A stretch of DNA of 64,000 nt. It comes from Rhizobium sp. TH135 (lineage in GTDB: Bacteria > Pseudomonadota > Alphaproteobacteria > Rhizobiales > Rhizobiaceae). Below the pieces are notes generated by a model. The model saw nothing but the letters and a program-made list of their open reading frames with translations, ran no database searches and was not told where the DNA came from. Shown here in pieces: positions 24,448-33,950 of this stretch. The translations under genes and the position numbers were made by a program. Numbering within the stretch: position 1 is the first letter of the stretch; every line of letters begins with the position of its first letter. The stretch spans positions 62,001 through 126,000 of the forward strand of contig NZ_PKRP01000003.1 in NCBI RefSeq assembly GCF_002855515.1. Reading direction: 5' to 3'.

Positions 24448-25005
24448 ATGACAATCAAGCGGATCACTTCGCTCGCTGCGGCTCCTGACATTCTGACCGA
24501 GCGCACGCACCTGCGGGCGCACCGTGTCGACGATTTCGAGCCGATGGTCGCCATGTGGCAGGACGAAGCCATCTACCGCTACATCATTGGCCGCCCCTCG
24601 ACCGCCAGCGAAACCTGGTCGCGGCTTCTCCGTTACATCGGCCATTGGCACGCGCTCGGCTTTGGCTATTGGGTGATCGAGGACCGGGCAGATGGCCACT
24701 ATATCGGAGAAGCAGGCTTCGCCGATTTCCGTCGCGACATGGATCCGCCGCTCGGGCCGGAACCCGAAGCCGGCTGGGCGCTGGTGTCATCCGTCCAGGG
24801 GCGCGGGCTTGCGACCGAAGTCATGCTGGCCGCCCATGCCTGGATGGACTCACACAATCCTCATGACCACACACTCTGTATCCTCGCACCGGAACACGCT
24901 GCATCGATCCGCGTGGCGGAGAAATGCGGCTATGCCCACGCTTATGACACCACCTTCGCCGGGGGTCCGACATCAGTGATGAAACGCGCACGTGCCCGCG
25001 CCTGA
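24448..25005 (+). CDS. GNAT family N-acetyltransferase (RimJ/RimL type)
   Basis: A 185-residue acetyltransferase of the RimJ/RimL (acetyltransf_3) type: LTERTHLRAHRVDDFEPMVAMW at the N-terminus, YWVIEDRADGHYIGEAGF, the acetyl-CoA loop WALVSSVQGRGLATEVMLAAHAW (QGRGLA, about residues 118-123) and the closing HAASIRVAEKCGYAHAYD. ATG 24448 follows AAGGGGAG by 8 bp. An inverted repeat of 9 bp (24378-24386 / 24399-24407) stands 40 bp upstream. The gene ends in a bidirectional terminator shared with rne. Confidence 0.9.
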   Translation: MTIKRITSLAAAPDILTERTHLRAHRVDDFEPMVAMWQDEAIYRYIIGRPSTASETWSRLLRYIGHWHALGFGYWVIEDRADGHYIGEAGFADFRRDMDPPLGPEPEAGWALVSSVQGRGLATEVMLAAHAWMDSHNPHDHTLCILAPEHAASIRVAEKCGYAHAYDTTFAGGPTSVMKRARARA

Positions 25006-25029
25006 CGGGTCGGATCCTGGAGACAACAA

Positions 25030-25057
25030 AAAAAGGGCCCGGTGAAGGGCCCTTTTT
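25030..25057. terminator. Bidirectional terminator between GNAT gene and rne
   Basis: Stem AAAAAGGGCCC / GGGCCCTTTTT with a 6-nt loop. A-run on one side and T-run on the other allow it to stop transcription from both convergent genes. Confidence 0.88.
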
Positions 25058-25082
25058 GCATTCAATCATGACTGCGCGGGTC

Positions 25083-27995
25083 TCAGAAGAAACCGCCGCG
25101 CTTCTGCCACCAGCCGCCCTTCTTGGGCTTGGCATCGGCGCTGTCTTCCGTGGCCTTGACCGAAGTTACGACCGGTTCGGACGAAGCCACGTTGGACTCG
25201 CGGTTGGCGCGGGCCGGCTTTGCCTCTTCGGCAGCCGGGGCAGGGGCCGGTGCAGCGACCGGAGCAGGTGCGGCAACCGGTGCTTTTTCGACGACGGTCT
25301 CGGCAACAGGTGCCACCGGCGCAGCGACAACGGCGGCAGGTGCCACCTCGGCCACAGCTTCGGGCTCTGCGGTAGACTTTGCCTTGCGTGTGCGGCGCGG
25401 CTTCGGCTTGTCTGCTTCCGGAGCCTCCACGACGACGTCGGCGGCAACTGCCTCGACGGCCTCTGCGGCTACGGCGTCATCCGACTGGTCTTCGGCATCG
25501 TCGCCGTCACCATTGTCGTCGTTATCGTCGGAAGCTTCCATCGAGCCTTCTTCGCCCGGACGATTGCGACGGCCACCGCGCTTGCCGCGACGGCGACGCT
25601 TGCGCTTCTGGGCTTCGTCGCCATTGCCATCACCTTCGGCCTCGACGGCGCGGATTTCGCCATTGCTTTCGCCGGCATCATCCTCGCCCTCGTCACCATC
25701 CTCGTCATCGAGGTCGGCGCCGTTGTCACCATTCTGGGCGTCGGCGTGGGTGCCATTGCCGTTCTGGCCATTCTTGCCACGACGACGACGACGACGCTTG
25801 CGCTTGCGATTGCCTTCTTCGCTGTCGGCGCGAGCCGGCTGCGGTGCGCTCTCGGCCTTGGCGGCGACGACGACGACTTCTTCCTCGTCTTCCTCCTCCG
25901 GCTCCGGAACGTAGTCGTCTTCTTCCTCGATCTCGGGGAGGAGCGACATCAGGCTTTCGATCTTCACCGGGTTCTCGACGGCTTCGCCGCGTTCGATGGT
26001 GAAGTGCTGCGAACCGCCATGCTGTGCCGGCATGCCGCCGTCGATGACGATCGAAACGCCGAAGCGGCCTTCGTAATCGACGATCGTGTCGCGCTTCTGG
26101 TTGAGCAGGTAGAGTGCAGTCTCAGGCGTCGTGTGCACGATGATGTCGTGTGTCGTCGCCTTCAGCAGGAATTCCTCGATGCCGCGCAGGACATGCAGGG
26201 CAACGGAAGACTGTGAGCGGATGAGGCCTGTGCCTGCGCAATGCGGGCAGACCTGCGTGGTCGATTCCAGAACCGAGGCGCGAATGCGCTGGCGCGACAT
26301 TTCGAGCAGGCCGAAATGCGAGATCCGGCCGACCTGGATGCGGGCGCGGTCGTTCTTCAGGCAATCCTTCAGCTTCTTCTCGACAGCGCGGTTGTTGCGC
26401 TTTTCTTCCATGTCGATGAAGTCGATGACGATGAGGCCGGCCAAGTCGCGCAGACGCAGCTGGCGGGCAACTTCTTCAGCGGCTTCCAGGTTTGTCTGGA
26501 GGGCGGTGTCCTCGATCGAGTATTCGCGGGTCGAGCGACCGGAGTTGACGTCGATGGAGACGAGCGCTTCCGTCTGGTTGATGATGATGTAACCACCGGA
26601 CTTCAGCGTCACCTGCGGCTGCAGCATCTTGTCGAGCTGGGCTTCGATGCCCGAGCGCGCGAAGATCGGATGCAGGTCGCGATATGGCTGAACCACCTTG
26701 GCATGGCTCGGCATCAGCATCTTCATGAAGTCTTTCGCTTCACGATAGCCTTCTTCGCCCGAGACGATGATCTCGGAAATGTCCTTGTTGTAGAGGTCGC
26801 GGATCGAGCGCTTGATCAGCGATCCCTCTTCATAGACCAGGCACGGCGCAGTCGAAGCGAGCGTCAGCGTGCGGACGTTCTCCCACAGGCGCATCAGATA
26901 TTCGAAGTCGCGCTTGATCTCGACCTTGGTGCGGTTTGCACCGGCGGTACGCAGGATCACGCCCATGCCCTGCGGAACTTCGAGGCCGCGAGCGATTTCC
27001 TTCAAACGCTTGCGGTCGGTCGGCTGGGTGATCTTGCGGGAAATGCCGCCGCCACGCGCGGTGTTTGGCATCAGGACCGAGTAACGACCGGCGAGCGACA
27101 GATAGGTGGTCAGCGCCGCACCCTTGTTGCCGCGTTCTTCCTTAGCGACCTGCACGAGCAGGATCTGCCGGCGCTTGATCACTTCCTGGATGCGATACTG
27201 CTTGCGCGGCTTGCGTGAGACGCGATCCGGAACCTCTTCCATGGCGTCTTCGGCGCCGACGGATTCGATTTCTTCCTTTTCCTCGATGTGATCGTCGTCA
27301 TCATCGTCGCCGTCATCATCGTCGCGACGGCCGCCACGGCGTCCGCCGGCTTCCTCGGAGATTTCGTCCATGTCGACCATGGCAGCGATCGTGCCGCCTT
27401 CGACGTCGTCAGAGCCTTCGCTGCCTTCTTCGGAAGCGTTCTCCTCAGCGGCTGCCTTCTTGGCGCGCGGCTTGCGAACACGCTTCGGCTTGGCCTTCGC
27501 GGCGGGTTCTTCTGCGGCAGGTTCTTCCTCGACAGCGGCTGCAGCAGCGACATCTGCGTCGGCTTCGGCTGCAAGTTCGGCCGCCACGTCGTCGACGATT
27601 GCCGAGGCAACGGAATTGGTGGTGTTGATGCCGATGTCAGGCTGGTCCTGCAGGGCAGGGTCACTGCTCAGGATCTCGTCGCCTTCGACGTCGTTTTCCT
27701 TGCGATGCTCTTCGGCTTCCGCACGAAGCAGCGCCTGACGGTCGGCGAGGGGGATCTGGTAGTAGTCGGGGTGAATTTCGGCGAAGGCCAGGAAGCCGTG
27801 GCGGTTGCCGCCGTAGTCAACGAAAGCGGCCTGCAGCGAGGGCTCAACCCTCGTTACTTTCGCCAGATAGATGTTGCCGCGTATCTGCTTCTTGTGTTGG
27901 GATTCGAAGTCGAATTCTTCAATACGGTTACCGCGAACGACGACAACGCGCGTCTCTTCTTCGTGAGACGCGTCGATTAGCATTTTGTCTGCCAT
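25083..27995 (-). CDS. rne: Ribonuclease E
   Basis: A 970-residue RNase E, the endonuclease that starts mRNA decay and matures rRNA and tRNA; core of the degradosome. The S1 RNA-binding domain begins about residue 35 (RGNIYLAKVTRVEPSLQAAFVDYGG). It is split, as in many alphaproteobacteria, by a long acidic Glu/Ala/Asp insertion (about 100-255). The catalytic core includes GLIVIDFIDMEEKRN, and the Zn-link is C583-P-H-C586. The C-terminal third (about 690-970) is a disordered scaffold of alternating Arg-rich and acidic stretches (RKRKRRRRRR, KPARANRE), where partners and RNA bind. GAGGAG lies upstream of ATG 27995. A 677-bp region precedes it. Confidence 0.97.
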   Translation of the reverse strand: MADKMLIDASHEEETRVVVVRGNRIEEFDFESQHKKQIRGNIYLAKVTRVEPSLQAAFVDYGGNRHGFLAFAEIHPDYYQIPLADRQALLRAEAEEHRKENDVEGDEILSSDPALQDQPDIGINTTNSVASAIVDDVAAELAAEADADVAAAAAVEEEPAAEEPAAKAKPKRVRKPRAKKAAAEENASEEGSEGSDDVEGGTIAAMVDMDEISEEAGGRRGGRRDDDDGDDDDDDHIEEKEEIESVGAEDAMEEVPDRVSRKPRKQYRIQEVIKRRQILLVQVAKEERGNKGAALTTYLSLAGRYSVLMPNTARGGGISRKITQPTDRKRLKEIARGLEVPQGMGVILRTAGANRTKVEIKRDFEYLMRLWENVRTLTLASTAPCLVYEEGSLIKRSIRDLYNKDISEIIVSGEEGYREAKDFMKMLMPSHAKVVQPYRDLHPIFARSGIEAQLDKMLQPQVTLKSGGYIIINQTEALVSIDVNSGRSTREYSIEDTALQTNLEAAEEVARQLRLRDLAGLIVIDFIDMEEKRNNRAVEKKLKDCLKNDRARIQVGRISHFGLLEMSRQRIRASVLESTTQVCPHCAGTGLIRSQSSVALHVLRGIEEFLLKATTHDIIVHTTPETALYLLNQKRDTIVDYEGRFGVSIVIDGGMPAQHGGSQHFTIERGEAVENPVKIESLMSLLPEIEEEDDYVPEPEEEDEEEVVVVAAKAESAPQPARADSEEGNRKRKRRRRRRGKNGQNGNGTHADAQNGDNGADLDDEDGDEGEDDAGESNGEIRAVEAEGDGNGDEAQKRKRRRRGKRGGRRNRPGEEGSMEASDDNDDNGDGDDAEDQSDDAVAAEAVEAVAADVVVEAPEADKPKPRRTRKAKSTAEPEAVAEVAPAAVVAAPVAPVAETVVEKAPVAAPAPVAAPAPAPAAEEAKPARANRESNVASSEPVVTSVKATEDSADAKPKKGGWWQKRGGFF

Positions 27996-28672
27996 TTAAG
28001 CTGTGCTCCTCGGCGCCCTCGGTCGGTGGTCCACCCGCGCGCTGAACTTTAAAGCGGCTGGAACCTAGCGGACTGTGCGCCGGATATAGATGTAGACGCA
28101 CGGAGGACCGGGTTTGCAGCATACGGACGGACAACGGGACACTTTCTGATCCCGATCCGTTCCTGGTCATGTCAACCTGCTGCAAAGACATCAAAAACCG
28201 TACGTCAACGACAATGATATGGACCCCTCGGGGACCGATGAATGCTCGGTAAAGAGCTTTTGGTGGAGAGCCACCGATGCTGTGCCGACCCTTGCCGGCG
28301 TGTTGAACCAGTTTCAGGAAAAAATGCGGAGACGGCAGATGAATGTCCGGTTGAACAGGCGCCAATTCCATTGTCTGAGGTTGGCAGCCGTAGGCGGAAA
28401 CTCTATCCCGTTTGCACTTTTATCCCTCGTTTGCCTTGTATGTTTTCTACGTCACAATAGCAAGAGCAAACGGATTTATGCCATAATGGCAGTGAATTAG
28501 GGGAAGTGCTTCACTCTGTGTGATTCCGAGGGAAAAAGCGGTTGTTAACCGCAATTTTGACAGCCATCGGGCCGGCACAACGAAGCATGCGGCGGACAAT
28601 CTGGGAAAATGGCGCACTGTGCGACTTGTGATTCATGTCACAGTTTTGTTGCTGCCATGACGGGGGCAGGAT
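27996..28672. other. Long divergent region between rne and the amidase gene
   Basis: 677 bp without a convincing gene; short frames here lack ribosome-binding sites and coding bias. It must hold the rne 5' leader (minus strand) and the promoter of the amidase gene. The part from about 28420 to 28560 is AT-richer, with TTGCCT (28431-28436) and ACAATA at 17-bp spacing on the plus strand and an interrupted palindrome TGCCATAATGGCA (28479-28491). RNase E in other bacteria controls its own mRNA through a long leader, so this leader may be regulatory; that is inference. Confidence 0.5.
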
Positions 28673-29944
28673 TTGAGAAGAGTTTTGGCGCGGTCGGCGG
28701 GACGAAAACTCGCGCTCTGGAGCCGAATCGTTCTGGCGACGAGCCTATTTGTCGTGGCGCCCCTGTTGGTCGTGCCCGATCTCGCCCGGGCCGTGACGGC
28801 GGCCGCGCCATCCGACCGGCTGGTCGCCTTTGGCGCGCGGATTGCCGGTGACGAAGCCCGCACGCGCATCGTTCTGGATTTCGACCGGCCTCCGACCATC
28901 GAGACCCGTTACATCGCAAATCCCGACCGCATCGTCGTCGATCTGCCGGCCACCGCCTTTGCCTTTGCTGAGGCTGACCTGAAGGCCACCGGCCTGTTCA
29001 GCGATATTCGCTACGGTTCGATGGATGCAGCCTCCGCAAGGCTCGTTCTGACGGCTGCCCGTCCCGCACGCCTCGTGACCGCAGACGTGAAGCCGAACGA
29101 GAATGGTGACGGCTATCGACTGGTGCTGGATGCTGAACTGGTTCCGGAACAGGATTTCGCAGCACTCGTGTCCGGCCAGGCCTGGACGGGTCAGTCGTCC
29201 GACGCGGCCGTGACCGACGCGGTGCCCGTCGCTGCGGCAGCGGCAGACGAGTTCGTCATCGCGATCGATGCGGGCCATGGCGGCATCGATGCCGGCGCCA
29301 CGGGGGCGTCGACCAAGGCGTCGGAAAAAGACATCACGCTCGCCTTTGCCAAGATCCTCAACGAAAAGCTCAAAGGCCTGCCGGGCATCCGCGCTGTGAT
29401 GACACGCGACACCGACAAGTTTCTGTCGCTGTCCGAGCGGGTCCTGATCGCAAGGCAGAAGGGCGCGGATCTCTTGATCTCGCTGCATGCCGACACGTTG
29501 CGCCAGGCGGACATCCGAGGTGCTACCGTTTACACGATCTCCGACAAGGCGTCCGACCACATGGCCGCCCAGCTCGCCGAGCGTGAAAACTTCTCCGATA
29601 CGATCGGTGGCGTCGAGCTTCCGACCGAAACGGAAGCCGAGGTGGGCGACATCCTGCTCGACCTGACCCGGCGCGAAACCCAGGCCTTCTCGATCGCCAT
29701 GGCCCAGGCCGTGGTCGGCTCCTTCGACGGCCAGATTTCGCTGATCAACAATCCCCACCGCCATGCTGGCTTCCGCGTGCTTCAGGCACCCGATGTGCCC
29801 TCGGTGCTGCTTGAGCTAGGCTTCCTCTCCAACAAGGACGACGAGAAGCTTCTGCTCGATCCTGTCTGGCGGGAAAAGGTGGCCGGTTTGCTGGTCGACG
29901 CGATCAAGCGCTATCGGCAGCCTGATCTCGCCAATGGCGGTTAG
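28673..29944 (+). CDS. amiC: N-acetylmuramoyl-L-alanine amidase (AMIN + Amidase_3)
   Basis: A 423-residue periplasmic amidase that splits the peptide from N-acetylmuramic acid, typically during cell separation. Signal/anchor segment at residues 12-40, then an AMIN domain (about 45-155: RLVAFGARIAGDEARTRIVLDF ... VVDLPATAF) for septal targeting, a linker, and the zinc Amidase_3 domain (about 195-415): IDAGHGGIDAGATG with the first Zn His near 203, LLISLHADT with the second, and LLELGFLSNKDDEKLL with the catalytic Glu. The start is TTG 28673 after GGGGGCAGG. The symbol is by family resemblance; other Ami names are used for rhizobial homologues. Confidence 0.92.
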   Translation: MRRVLARSAGRKLALWSRIVLATSLFVVAPLLVVPDLARAVTAAAPSDRLVAFGARIAGDEARTRIVLDFDRPPTIETRYIANPDRIVVDLPATAFAFAEADLKATGLFSDIRYGSMDAASARLVLTAARPARLVTADVKPNENGDGYRLVLDAELVPEQDFAALVSGQAWTGQSSDAAVTDAVPVAAAAADEFVIAIDAGHGGIDAGATGASTKASEKDITLAFAKILNEKLKGLPGIRAVMTRDTDKFLSLSERVLIARQKGADLLISLHADTLRQADIRGATVYTISDKASDHMAAQLAERENFSDTIGGVELPTETEAEVGDILLDLTRRETQAFSIAMAQAVVGSFDGQISLINNPHRHAGFRVLQAPDVPSVLLELGFLSNKDDEKLLLDPVWREKVAGLLVDAIKRYRQPDLANGG

Positions 29945-30179
29945 GCCACACCCCGGAATGAACCTGTGAGCGAGCCGCGCTTCGGCGGCAGGCGGCCCTA
30001 TTTTCCTCACATTGTGCCCGTTATTCAGGAAGATCGCACGGGTCGGGCATTGTCGAATCGTCCTGCCTGTGCAGGAAATCTGCATGACTTGCCAACCATG
30101 GCATGACGTGCAAAACGCCACAGGGTGTGCGAAGCTCGTCGCGGCGCGCGAAACCTGAAGCAGAGCCGGTAGCGGAAAC

Positions 30180-32633
30180 ATGATCAGACTGATTGGATAT
30201 CTCTTCGGATTGGCGTCCGTGCTGGCGCTCGGCGTCGCGGCCGTTGTCGCCGTCTATCTGAACGGGGTGACCAAGGACCTGCCGAATTATGAGGTACTGG
30301 CCAGCTACTCGCCGCCGGTGACAACGCGCATCCATGCCGGCAACGGCGCGCTGGTAGCGGAATACGCCCGCGAGCGCCGCCTCTTCCTGCCGATCCAGGC
30401 GATCCCGGACCGCGTAAAGGCTGCCTTCCTCTCGGCCGAAGACAAGAATTTCTACAATCACCCGGGCGTCGATATCTACGGCCTCGGTCGCGCCATCCTG
30501 GTCAACGTCCAGAACCTCGGTTCCGGCCGCCGTCCGGTCGGTGCTTCGACGATCACCCAGCAGGTGGCGAAGAACTTCCTTCTGTCGTCGGACCAGACCA
30601 TGGACCGCAAGATCAAGGAAGCGATCCTGTCCTTCCGCATCGAGCAGGCCTATTCCAAGGACAAGATCCTCGAACTGTATCTGAACGAGATCTTCTTTGG
30701 CCTGAACGCCTACGGCATCGCTGGCGCCGCACTCACCTATTTCGACAAGTCGGTCACCGAACTGACGATTGCCGAGACCGCCTATCTCGCGGCCCTGCCA
30801 AAGGGACCGAACAACTATCATCCCTTCCGCCGCACCGAAGCAGCGCTCGAGCGCCGCAATTGGGTCATCGACCGCATGGTCGAGAACGGCTTCGTCGCCC
30901 GCGAAGAAGCCGAGGATGCCAAGAAGCAGCCGCTCGGCGTCAACCTGCGGCGCTCCGGCTCGTCGCTCTTCGCCTCCGATTATTTTGCGGAAGAAGTCCG
31001 TCGTCAGATCATCGAGAAGTATGGCGACAAGTCGCTCTATGAAGGCGGCCTCTCGGTCCGCACCTCGCTTGACCCGCAGATGCAGATCTCGGCCCGCAAG
31101 GCTCTGCAGTCGGCACTGCTGACCTATGACCAGCGTCGTGGCTTCCGCGGCCCGATCAAGCAGATCCCGGTCGAAGGCGACTGGGGCGTTCCGCTCGCCG
31201 AAATTCCGGCACTTGCCGATGTGCCGGAGTGGCAGGTGGCTGTCGTTCTCGACGTGGCCGCAGATGGCGTCGACATCGGCCTGCAGCCTGCTAAGGAAGC
31301 TGGCGGCAAGGTTGTTGCCGAACGCGCCCGTGGTCGCATTGCTCCCGACAACATGGAATGGGCCTATCGCTCGGCAACCGGTGACCGCAAATCTGCCAAG
31401 TCGCCGGAAGGCGTCCTCTCGCCGGGTGACGTCGTCTATGTCGAAGCCCTGGAAGAAGGCGCAAGCGCCTATCGTCTTCGCCAGCTGCCGAAGGTACAGG
31501 GCGGCCTCGTCGCCATGGATCCGCATACCGGCCGCGTGCTCGCGCTCGCCGGTGGCTTCTCCTATTCCCAGTCCGAGTTCAACCGCGCCACTCAGGCGAT
31601 GCGCCAGCCCGGTTCGTCCTTCAAGCCCTTCGTCTATGCAGCCGCTCTCGACACTGGCTACACCCCGGCTTCGGTGATTCTCGACGCACCGGTCGAATTC
31701 GTCTCCGGTGGCCAGGTCTGGCGCCCGCAGAACTACGGTGGCGGCTCGGCCGGTCCCCAGACGCTGCGTCTCGGCATCGAGAAGTCGCGAAACCTGATGA
31801 CCGTCCGTCTGGCCAACGACATGGGGATGAACCTGGTGGCCGAATATGCCGAACGCTTCGGCATCTACGACAAGATGAACCCGGTGCTGGCCATGTCGCT
31901 CGGCTCCGGTGAAACCACCGTGCTGCGCATGGTTTCGGCCTATGCCGTGTTCGCCAACGGCGGCAAGCAGATCAAGCCGACGCTGATCGACCGCATCCAG
32001 GACCGTCACGGCAAGACCATCTTCCGCCACGAAGACCGGATCTGCGAGGCCTGCAACGCCGAAACCTTCAATGGTCAGGAAGAGCCTCTCGTCGTCGACA
32101 ACCGCGATCAGGTTCTCGATCCGATGACCGCCTACCAGATCACGTCGATGATGGAAGGTGTTGTCACGCGCGGAACGGCCGCCGGCAAGATCAAGCTCGA
32201 CCGTCCGGTCGCCGGCAAGACGGGCACATCGAATGACGAGAAGGACGCCTGGTTCGTCGGTTACACGCCGGATCTCGTGGCTGGGGTCTATATCGGCTTC
32301 GACACGCCGGCGCCTCTCGGCCGTGGCTCGACCGGTGGCTCGCTCGCAGCGCCCGTCTTCAACGACTTCATGCAGATGGCAACCGCCAACACGCCGCCGG
32401 GCAAGTTCTTCGTTCCGGAAGGCATGAGCTTCATCCCGGTCAATCGTACCACCGGCATGTTTGCTCTTGAGGGCGAGCAGGACACGATCATCGAAGCCTT
32501 CAAGCCTGGCACAGGTCCGGCCGATACGCTCTCGATCATCGGCATGGACGGCTATGCACCACCGGAAGAGATCCTGCGCGACTCGCCGCAGGCCAATCAG
32601 GCCGTGACCTCGGGTTCCGGCGGCCTGTTCTAA
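30180..32633 (+). CDS. mrcA: Penicillin-binding protein 1A (bifunctional class A PBP)
   Basis: An 817-residue inner-membrane PBP that polymerises and cross-links peptidoglycan. One N-terminal membrane helix (residues 5-28). Glycosyltransferase 51 domain, about 55-230: catalytic Glu in AEDKNFYNHPGVD, GASTITQQVAKNF, and IEQAYSKDKILELYLNEIFFG. An OB-like insert (about 320-440) is typical of PBP1A. Transpeptidase: S479-S-F-K482, SRN in EKSRNLMTVRL, and K680-T-G-T. A 236-bp gap follows the amidase gene. Downstream of the stop lies a strong hairpin (32651-32690). Confidence 0.96.
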   Translation: MIRLIGYLFGLASVLALGVAAVVAVYLNGVTKDLPNYEVLASYSPPVTTRIHAGNGALVAEYARERRLFLPIQAIPDRVKAAFLSAEDKNFYNHPGVDIYGLGRAILVNVQNLGSGRRPVGASTITQQVAKNFLLSSDQTMDRKIKEAILSFRIEQAYSKDKILELYLNEIFFGLNAYGIAGAALTYFDKSVTELTIAETAYLAALPKGPNNYHPFRRTEAALERRNWVIDRMVENGFVAREEAEDAKKQPLGVNLRRSGSSLFASDYFAEEVRRQIIEKYGDKSLYEGGLSVRTSLDPQMQISARKALQSALLTYDQRRGFRGPIKQIPVEGDWGVPLAEIPALADVPEWQVAVVLDVAADGVDIGLQPAKEAGGKVVAERARGRIAPDNMEWAYRSATGDRKSAKSPEGVLSPGDVVYVEALEEGASAYRLRQLPKVQGGLVAMDPHTGRVLALAGGFSYSQSEFNRATQAMRQPGSSFKPFVYAAALDTGYTPASVILDAPVEFVSGGQVWRPQNYGGGSAGPQTLRLGIEKSRNLMTVRLANDMGMNLVAEYAERFGIYDKMNPVLAMSLGSGETTVLRMVSAYAVFANGGKQIKPTLIDRIQDRHGKTIFRHEDRICEACNAETFNGQEEPLVVDNRDQVLDPMTAYQITSMMEGVVTRGTAAGKIKLDRPVAGKTGTSNDEKDAWFVGYTPDLVAGVYIGFDTPAPLGRGSTGGSLAAPVFNDFMQMATANTPPGKFFVPEGMSFIPVNRTTGMFALEGEQDTIIEAFKPGTGPADTLSIIGMDGYAPPEEILRDSPQANQAVTSGSGGLF

Positions 32634-32650
32634 CCCCCCTCATTGCCATC

Positions 32651-32690
32651 AGTTGCTGCCCGGCTCTTTACATCAGAGCCGGGCGCAACT
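32651..32690 (+). terminator. Strong hairpin between mrcA and prfB
   Basis: A two-part stem, AGTTGC / GCAACT outside and GCCCGGCTCT / AGAGCCGGGC inside with a single bulged T and a 7-nt loop. There is no T-run after it, so it is either a weak terminator or an mRNA-stabilising or processing hairpin at the mrcA 3' end. Confidence 0.5.
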
Positions 32691-32739
32691 ATGCGAGGGG
32701 CCAGATTTTCACCAGTTTCAGAGGTTGAGAACGCAACGC

Positions 32740-33868
32740 ATGCGCAATGAAATCGAGAATGTCGTCGACGAAATCAAGCAGGCCATAAGCCTGCTGAGGA
32801 GGCATCTTTGACTGGGACCAGGCGATAAGACGACTGGACTGGTTGAACAACAAGGCAGAGGACCCGAACCTCTGGAATGATGCCCAGGAAGCCCAGAAGC
32901 TGATGCGCGAGCGCCAGCAGCTGGATGACAGCATTGCTGGCGTGAAGCGTCTCGAACAGGCGATGAACGACAACATCGAGCTGATCGAGATGGGCGAGGA
33001 AGAGGGCGACGAAAGCGTCGTCAAGGACGCCGAAGACCAGCTCAAGGCGCTGAAAACCGAAGCGGCCCGCCGCCAGGTCGAAGCTATGCTGTCTGGCGAA
33101 GCCGACAGCAACGACACCTATATCGAAGTTCACTCCGGCGCCGGTGGCACCGAGAGCCAGGACTGGGCGAACATGCTTCTGCGCATGTATACCCGCTGGG
33201 CCGAACGCTCGGGCTTCAAGGTGGAAGTGCTGGAAGTGCATGACGGCGAAGAAGCCGGCATCAAGTCCGCGACCATCCTGGTCAAGGGCCACAATGCCTA
33301 TGGCTGGATGAAGACGGAATCCGGGGTTCACCGCCTGGTCCGCATCTCGCCTTACGATTCGAACGCCCGCCGCCACACGTCCTTCTCGTCGATCTGGGTC
33401 TATCCGGTTGTCGATGACTCGATTAACATCGAGATCAACGAAAGCGATTGCCGCATCGATACCTATCGTTCGTCGGGCGCCGGCGGCCAGCACGTTAACA
33501 CGACCGACTCGGCCGTGCGTATCACCCATATCCCGACCGGCATCGCGGTTGCCTGCCAGCAGGAACGCTCGCAGCACAAGAACCGTGCCAAGGCCTGGGA
33601 CATGCTGCGTGCCCGCCTCTACGAAGTTGAGCTGAAGAAGCGCGAAGAAGCCGCCAATGCCGAAGCCGCCTCCAAGACGGATATCGGCTGGGGTCACCAG
33701 ATCCGCTCCTACGTCCTGCAGCCCTACCAGCTGGTCAAGGATCTGCGTACCGGCGTCGAAAGTACGGATCCGGATAGCGTCCTGAACGGCGAAATCAACG
33801 AGTTCATGGAAGCAGCGCTTGCGCACCGCATCAGCGGCAAGGCTTCCGAGGTTTCAGACATCGACTGA
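32740..33868 (+). CDS. prfB: Peptide chain release factor 2 (programmed +1 frameshift)
   Basis: RF2 recognises UGA and UAA and triggers release of the finished peptide. The 375-residue protein is made from two frames: ATG 32740 to CTT 32806-32808 (23 codons, [23 protein letters not shown]), then, after skipping T32809, GAC 32810 onward to 33868. The in-frame UGA at 32809-32811 is the classical autoregulatory stop: when RF2 is scarce the ribosome slips +1. GGQ is at residues 248-250 ([15 protein letters not shown]) and the stop-codon recognition tripeptide is SPY at 203-205, where E. coli has SPF. Reading only the second frame would miss the first 34 residues. A terminator follows. Confidence 0.97.
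32797..32812 (+). promoter_or_regulatory. prfB +1 programmed frameshift site
   Basis: Internal Shine-Dalgarno AGGAGG (32797-32802), a 3-nt spacer, slippery CTT (32806-32808) and UGA-C (32809-32812). Order and spacing equal those of the E. coli prfB site (AGGGGG, 3 nt, CTT TGA C). The upstream codons encode the N-terminus and the downstream frame continues it without a gap. Confidence 0.95.
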
Positions 33869-33893
33869 TGGCTGCAATCGGTTCATGAATGAC

Positions 33894-33927
33894 AAAAGGC
33901 GGGGCGCCGGGCGCTCCGCCTTTTTTC
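33894..33927 (+). terminator. Rho-independent terminator after prfB
   Basis: GC-rich stem with AAAAGGCGG on the left and CCGCCTTTT on the right, around an inner GGCGC/GCGCT region, followed by six T. It is placed 26 bp after the prfB stop and faces the convergent minus-strand gene. Confidence 0.85.
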
Positions 33928-33950
33928 TATTCGGTCGACGGGGCAGCCGC

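Noticed and set aside
25200..25900. Repetitive Asp/Ala/Arg coding sequence in rne as a tandem repeat or CRISPR-like array
   Set aside because: It is the low-complexity scaffold of RNase E; unit length and spacing are irregular and no direct repeat with spacers exists.
32809..32811. prfB seemed disrupted by a stop codon or frameshift
   Set aside because: The stop lies in a textbook programmed frameshift signal and the protein continues in the +1 frame without loss.
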